A stretch of 64,000 nt of DNA from NCBI GenBank assembly GCA_032622095.1, contig CP136066.1, positions 200,716,978 through 200,780,977 of the forward strand, read 5' to 3'. Below, one piece after another: positions 60,700-64,000 of the stretch (positions are counted from its first letter, which is position 1; each line of letters begins with the position of its first letter). The stretch comes from Siphonodentalium dalli (lineage: Eukaryota > Mollusca > Scaphopoda > Gadilida > Siphonodentaliidae). Made by a program: the position numbers and the translations under genes. Below the pieces are notes generated by a model. The model saw only the letters and a list, made by a program, of their open reading frames with translations, ran no database searches and was not told the DNA's origin.

Positions 60700-62579
60700 A
60701 TGTACAAGGCATATGAACGTAACCGCACAGAAAAGAGCGTTCTCTGTAAGTCCAGTCCCTATATGGTAGAAATAACGAGCGTTTGTATAAAGTTTGCTTA
60801 TTGACAAGACTAAAATGACGGCATACGAAACTAACAGTGGTGTCTTATTTTGTGAAAGTATAAAGAGAGTCATTTCTAATTTGGCAGACATATACTGACG
60901 GAAAGAATTGAATGTACATTTGCAGTATTCTTATATTTATACAAAATACGAATTGTTATTACGAGAATGATGATGTCTGAAATTTTCTATGTGTTCATCG
61001 GTGTTATCGTAACTGAAGTAATTGGATATACGTCGTCTTTACGTTAGTATACGTATACATCGTATAACTAAGGCTTCTTTGATCTTATTAATGTAATGTT
61101 TGTATTTTGTTTGGTTGTATATGGGATGCAGTGTATTGAAGATGCGAACGACGATACAAAAGTGAAATTCACGCACGCAGAAAGCTCATGGCACACTATA
61201 AACGTTAAAATGATAATTTGGCACACACCATGGGCAACAAAATTTACGAATCGGTGTGTTTATATTCAAATCCAAGTTATTAGACTATAATAGCTCCGGT
61301 ATGTACTCGTACCAATATACCACTCTGGAAATGATTGTTGGAATTCGATGGGCGTTATATCGGTTCCCTGGTAGAGGAATGAGTCTGGCGGGTACGTTAG
61401 AATCGGAGCTAGGTTCCATCCGCGGGGTGATGGGGTAGCCGGAGAAAGGGGAGTGACAAATTTTTGGCGTATATATATAGATAACTAGCAGGGTTACCCG
61501 GCGTTGCCCAGGTTATGTTGTGGATATTTGTTGGGAATAGAGAATGCTGTTCCTTAAAGTGTTATACGTTTTCTCATAAATTGTATGTTCAAATAGCATC
61601 ACAAAACATGATTATTTCAGTCATGGAATATAAGTCGTGGCTCACCTTGTCAATTGTCATTCTGTTGATCGCGATTAATCCGTTCCACCAATAATGAAGT
61701 ATTTATTTATTTACAACTGCGTATACATTAGACGTTATAATATGATACATGAACATCATAAACACATTAGTGCGATAAAAGATGATAATTGGGTTTTACA
61801 TATTGAGATGAATCAATCAATCTAGTGGGTTGGACTAAGATCTCGAGGACACCTGGCTATCATATCTCCATGAAGATACAGATGTTTCAAAGAAATTTGC
61901 AGGTGCACACCTCTGTTCATGGTGCTATATATTGACTAAATATTCTTAGTTTAAACGAAATGTTACTGCGCATATATATCAGCTATACGTGCCAGGCACA
62001 GAGCGAGATTTTGAGTTGTTTATGTCAGTCGATGAGTCTGTTCTAAAACCCTTGTCAGATGTCAGTATTGGTAGGATCCTGAAAAGTCTTGTGCTACTAA
62101 CTGCATTTTCTTGTATATCAGAAGAAGCTATATTTGACTGCACACTGTGACCACTATTTTTGAACAGGCCTTCCATATCTCTTGACAAATTGTAACTTTT
62201 TGTGGAAACTGTATTGAATGAAACATACTAAATTTTGTTATTATATATATGCAATCCTCTGACGGTTCGAGGTCTCTCAGTTTGCACGAATATATGTATC
62301 TCTTCAATAGAATGATAAATATACGTTTAATGCTTCTTCTAGTTATCTCTGTTTGCTAGCTCATTGTGTGAATGCCTTGATTGCCATTCCCATATAAATA
62401 TGACTGTTAAGAAGATATAATTGTTCAAGTGACTTATGTGGGTCACCATATGTCGGGATTGTGAAATGTGAACGCCCAACTACTTAAAATGATATGGAGA
62501 TGGCCTGGTGACTGTATATAACCTATATGTGGATCTCGGCGAATAGCAATCTTATCAATGATAATGCATATCCGCTCGC
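60700..62579. other. AT-rich stretch, no gene recognised
   Basis: At 60720-60800, agaaaagagcgttctctgta and taacgagcgtttgtataaag resemble a minus-strand fragment of family A. At 61492-61515 there is gggttacccggcgttgccca, a GC-rich palindromic-like motif. A minus-strand frame at 61979-62188 is described separately. Nothing else is recognised. Confidence 0.4.
61979..62188 (-). CDS. Possible Ser-rich exon, unknown function
   Basis: This open frame of 69 codons has a composition (Ser, Asn, Asp, Thr, Arg; for example SSDIQENAVSSTRLFRILP) that looks more like a disordered protein segment than like AT noise. On the minus strand an AG (tgtcaag) precedes it and a gtatag stands at its end. Both could be splice sites but are weak. 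No family is recognised. Confidence 0.15.
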   Translation of the reverse strand: MSRDMEGLFKNSGHSVQSNIASSDIQENAVSSTRLFRILPILTSDKGFRTDSSTDINNSKSRSVPGTYS

Positions 62580-64000
62580 CATCCGTGACGCAAACGACAC
62601 CAAATGTGATTCAATTCATGCTATATCATTAGAGTAAAACGTGTATGAATTTGGTGGAATTTGGTTTATTAAATCAATTGTTAGTGTAAACAATATTTTA
62701 TTCTCAAGAATAGCACATATAATACATAATATAAGGACGATAACAATTTAACATTAGAGAAAAGGATTTGGCAGTAAGCCAAAGGCTTATAGGTGGCCAT
62801 TTCCTTAGTATATATATTGCATCATGGTTTGATTGGGTCTCAATGATGAATTGCCAGTTCAATTGTTGATGCAACGCTGACTCGAACAACGCCATATTGC
62901 GAAGGTGATTATGTATTCGTTTGGTGAAAGTCAGCGAGAAAACTATTTCACCATTTTTTTTTTATTTTCCCTCCCACCAATAGCGTAATTTTTGAAAATT
63001 TTAACCCGCACCATTATCTTCCTTGCAAAAAGTTACCCTTCTTAGAACGCCTTGGTGCCATCTCGATTGTACCGCGTGCAGTTATATATAGAACGCACAC
63101 AGACAGACAAAAAGACAGACAGCACGATTTTATTTCTTGTATCATTTGAGAAGAACGTGTCTGAATTTGATGGTAATTGGTACTAAAAATATTTTGTATC
63201 AGTTTTGGTGACCCTCCCGCCCTATTTCGGACTCAAGCTGCACACACTAAGACTCATTGGAGATTAGAGATGCATATATATGAAATTGGTGAAAATTGGC
63301 GAGTATACATACTATATCAAATTTAAGGTCCCCCATATCTCTCACCCATATGGCACCAATTTGGTGTATCTAAACCACACGATAAGATTCCTCGTATCAC
63401 GGAGAAGAATATGCATCAATCTGGTAGAAATCGGCACTAAACATATTGATATAATTGCGTGTGTCCCTCTCATCTCTATAAACCACTGACTCGAATGGCC
63501 CCACTTTTGACATCCTTAAACCACACGATTACACTCCTGATATCATGGAGATGATTGTTTATAAGTTTGGTGATAATCGGCGACTAAACAATTTTTTTTA
63601 TCAAATTTGGTGCCAATCCCTCCCCTCTCCATCTCTCACCCAAACAGCACCACTAATGGCGTCTTTAAATCACGATAAGATTCATCGTATCATGGATAAG
63701 AACGTGTATCAATTTGGTGGAAATTGGCGCTAAAACAATTGTGCATCAATGTTGGTGCCCATGTCCCTTTCAATGCAACCCTTACTCGAATGAGGCCACA
63801 TTTAACAGATAAAAGCCACACCATTAGACTCCTCATACCATGGGGAAGATATTGTATAAGTGTCTTGGCAATCGGGGGACGTATTATCAAATTTAGTGCC
63901 CACCCCCTCCCAATCTCTAATCTAAAAACAACAATTTGGCGTTGTTAAATCGCACAATTAGATTCCTTGTATCACGAAGAAGAATATATATCAATTTGGT
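62580..64000 (+). repeat. Degenerate ~145 bp tandem array
   Basis: Landmarks tcgtatcatggagaagaa, atcaatttggtggaaattgg, atcaaatttggtgcc and ccctccc followed by atctctcacccaaatggc recur. The gtatca anchor is at about 63139, 63394, 63540, 63688, 63831 and 63969, with intervals of 138-147 bp apart from one double interval. A cagacagacaaaaagacaga tail lies at about 63100, and an interruption without units at about 62700-62890. The array runs off the right edge of the window. Confidence 0.85.

Overview
The window looks like animal genomic DNA, with no sign of bacterial, phage or plasmid content. It is AT-rich and densely repetitive, has no operon-like gene packing, and carries fossils of eukaryotic mobile elements: a tRNA-derived SINE, the 3' end of a non-LTR retrotransposon, a DIRS/Ngaro-like gag remnant, hAT-like elements and foldback elements. 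A marine lophotrochozoan, perhaps a mollusc, is my best guess, from the SINE tail and the style of the LINE C-terminus, but it is weakly supported. I find no intact protein-coding gene that I can name. Nearly every open frame lies in a repeat and stays open because the repeat unit is a multiple of three or lacks stops.

Layout. 1-4048: higher-order satellite with a period near 1.4 kb. 4049-13990: a ~140 bp satellite with poly-C runs, including three near-identical ~1.43 kb higher-order units at 7881-12165. 13990-30060: AT-rich sequence with a (TG)n tract, a 1,455 bp tandem duplication (15671-18565), at least seven decayed copies of one unnamed dispersed family ('family A'), a LINE 3' end (21062-21692, minus), a SINE with a probable 8 bp target duplication (25201-25485, minus), a 149 bp tandem duplication and MITE-like inverted repeats.

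30159-42600: a 4,685 bp block duplicated in tandem with no difference seen in the parts compared (30159-34843 and 34844-39528). It is embedded in about 7.7 kb of a 27 bp minisatellite built of TCA/TCG triplets. 42520-43490: a second short tandem family, part of which is captured inside the minisatellite. 43734-44998: inverted repeat of ~480 bp arms that keep coding-like similarity. 47271-47487: nearly perfect palindromic MITE with an 8 bp target duplication. 47865-48088: nested palindrome. 48422-49465: broken gag-like region. 49598-52262: a 164 bp satellite split by a 1.6 kb hAT-like insertion. 54702-60699: a ~6.0 kb palindrome with a minisatellite at its centre. 61490: a GC-rich motif of the kind seen at retroelement ends. 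62580-64000: a ~145 bp tandem array running off the window.

Functionally this reads as a heterochromatin-like or gene-poor interval shaped by tandem amplification, unequal exchange and hairpin-forming elements. The most notable features are the 6 kb palindrome, the identical 4.7 kb duplication joined to the minisatellite, the decayed family A, and the inverted pair of coding-like fossils at 43.7-45.0 kb. I see no evidence for a novel enzymatic system.
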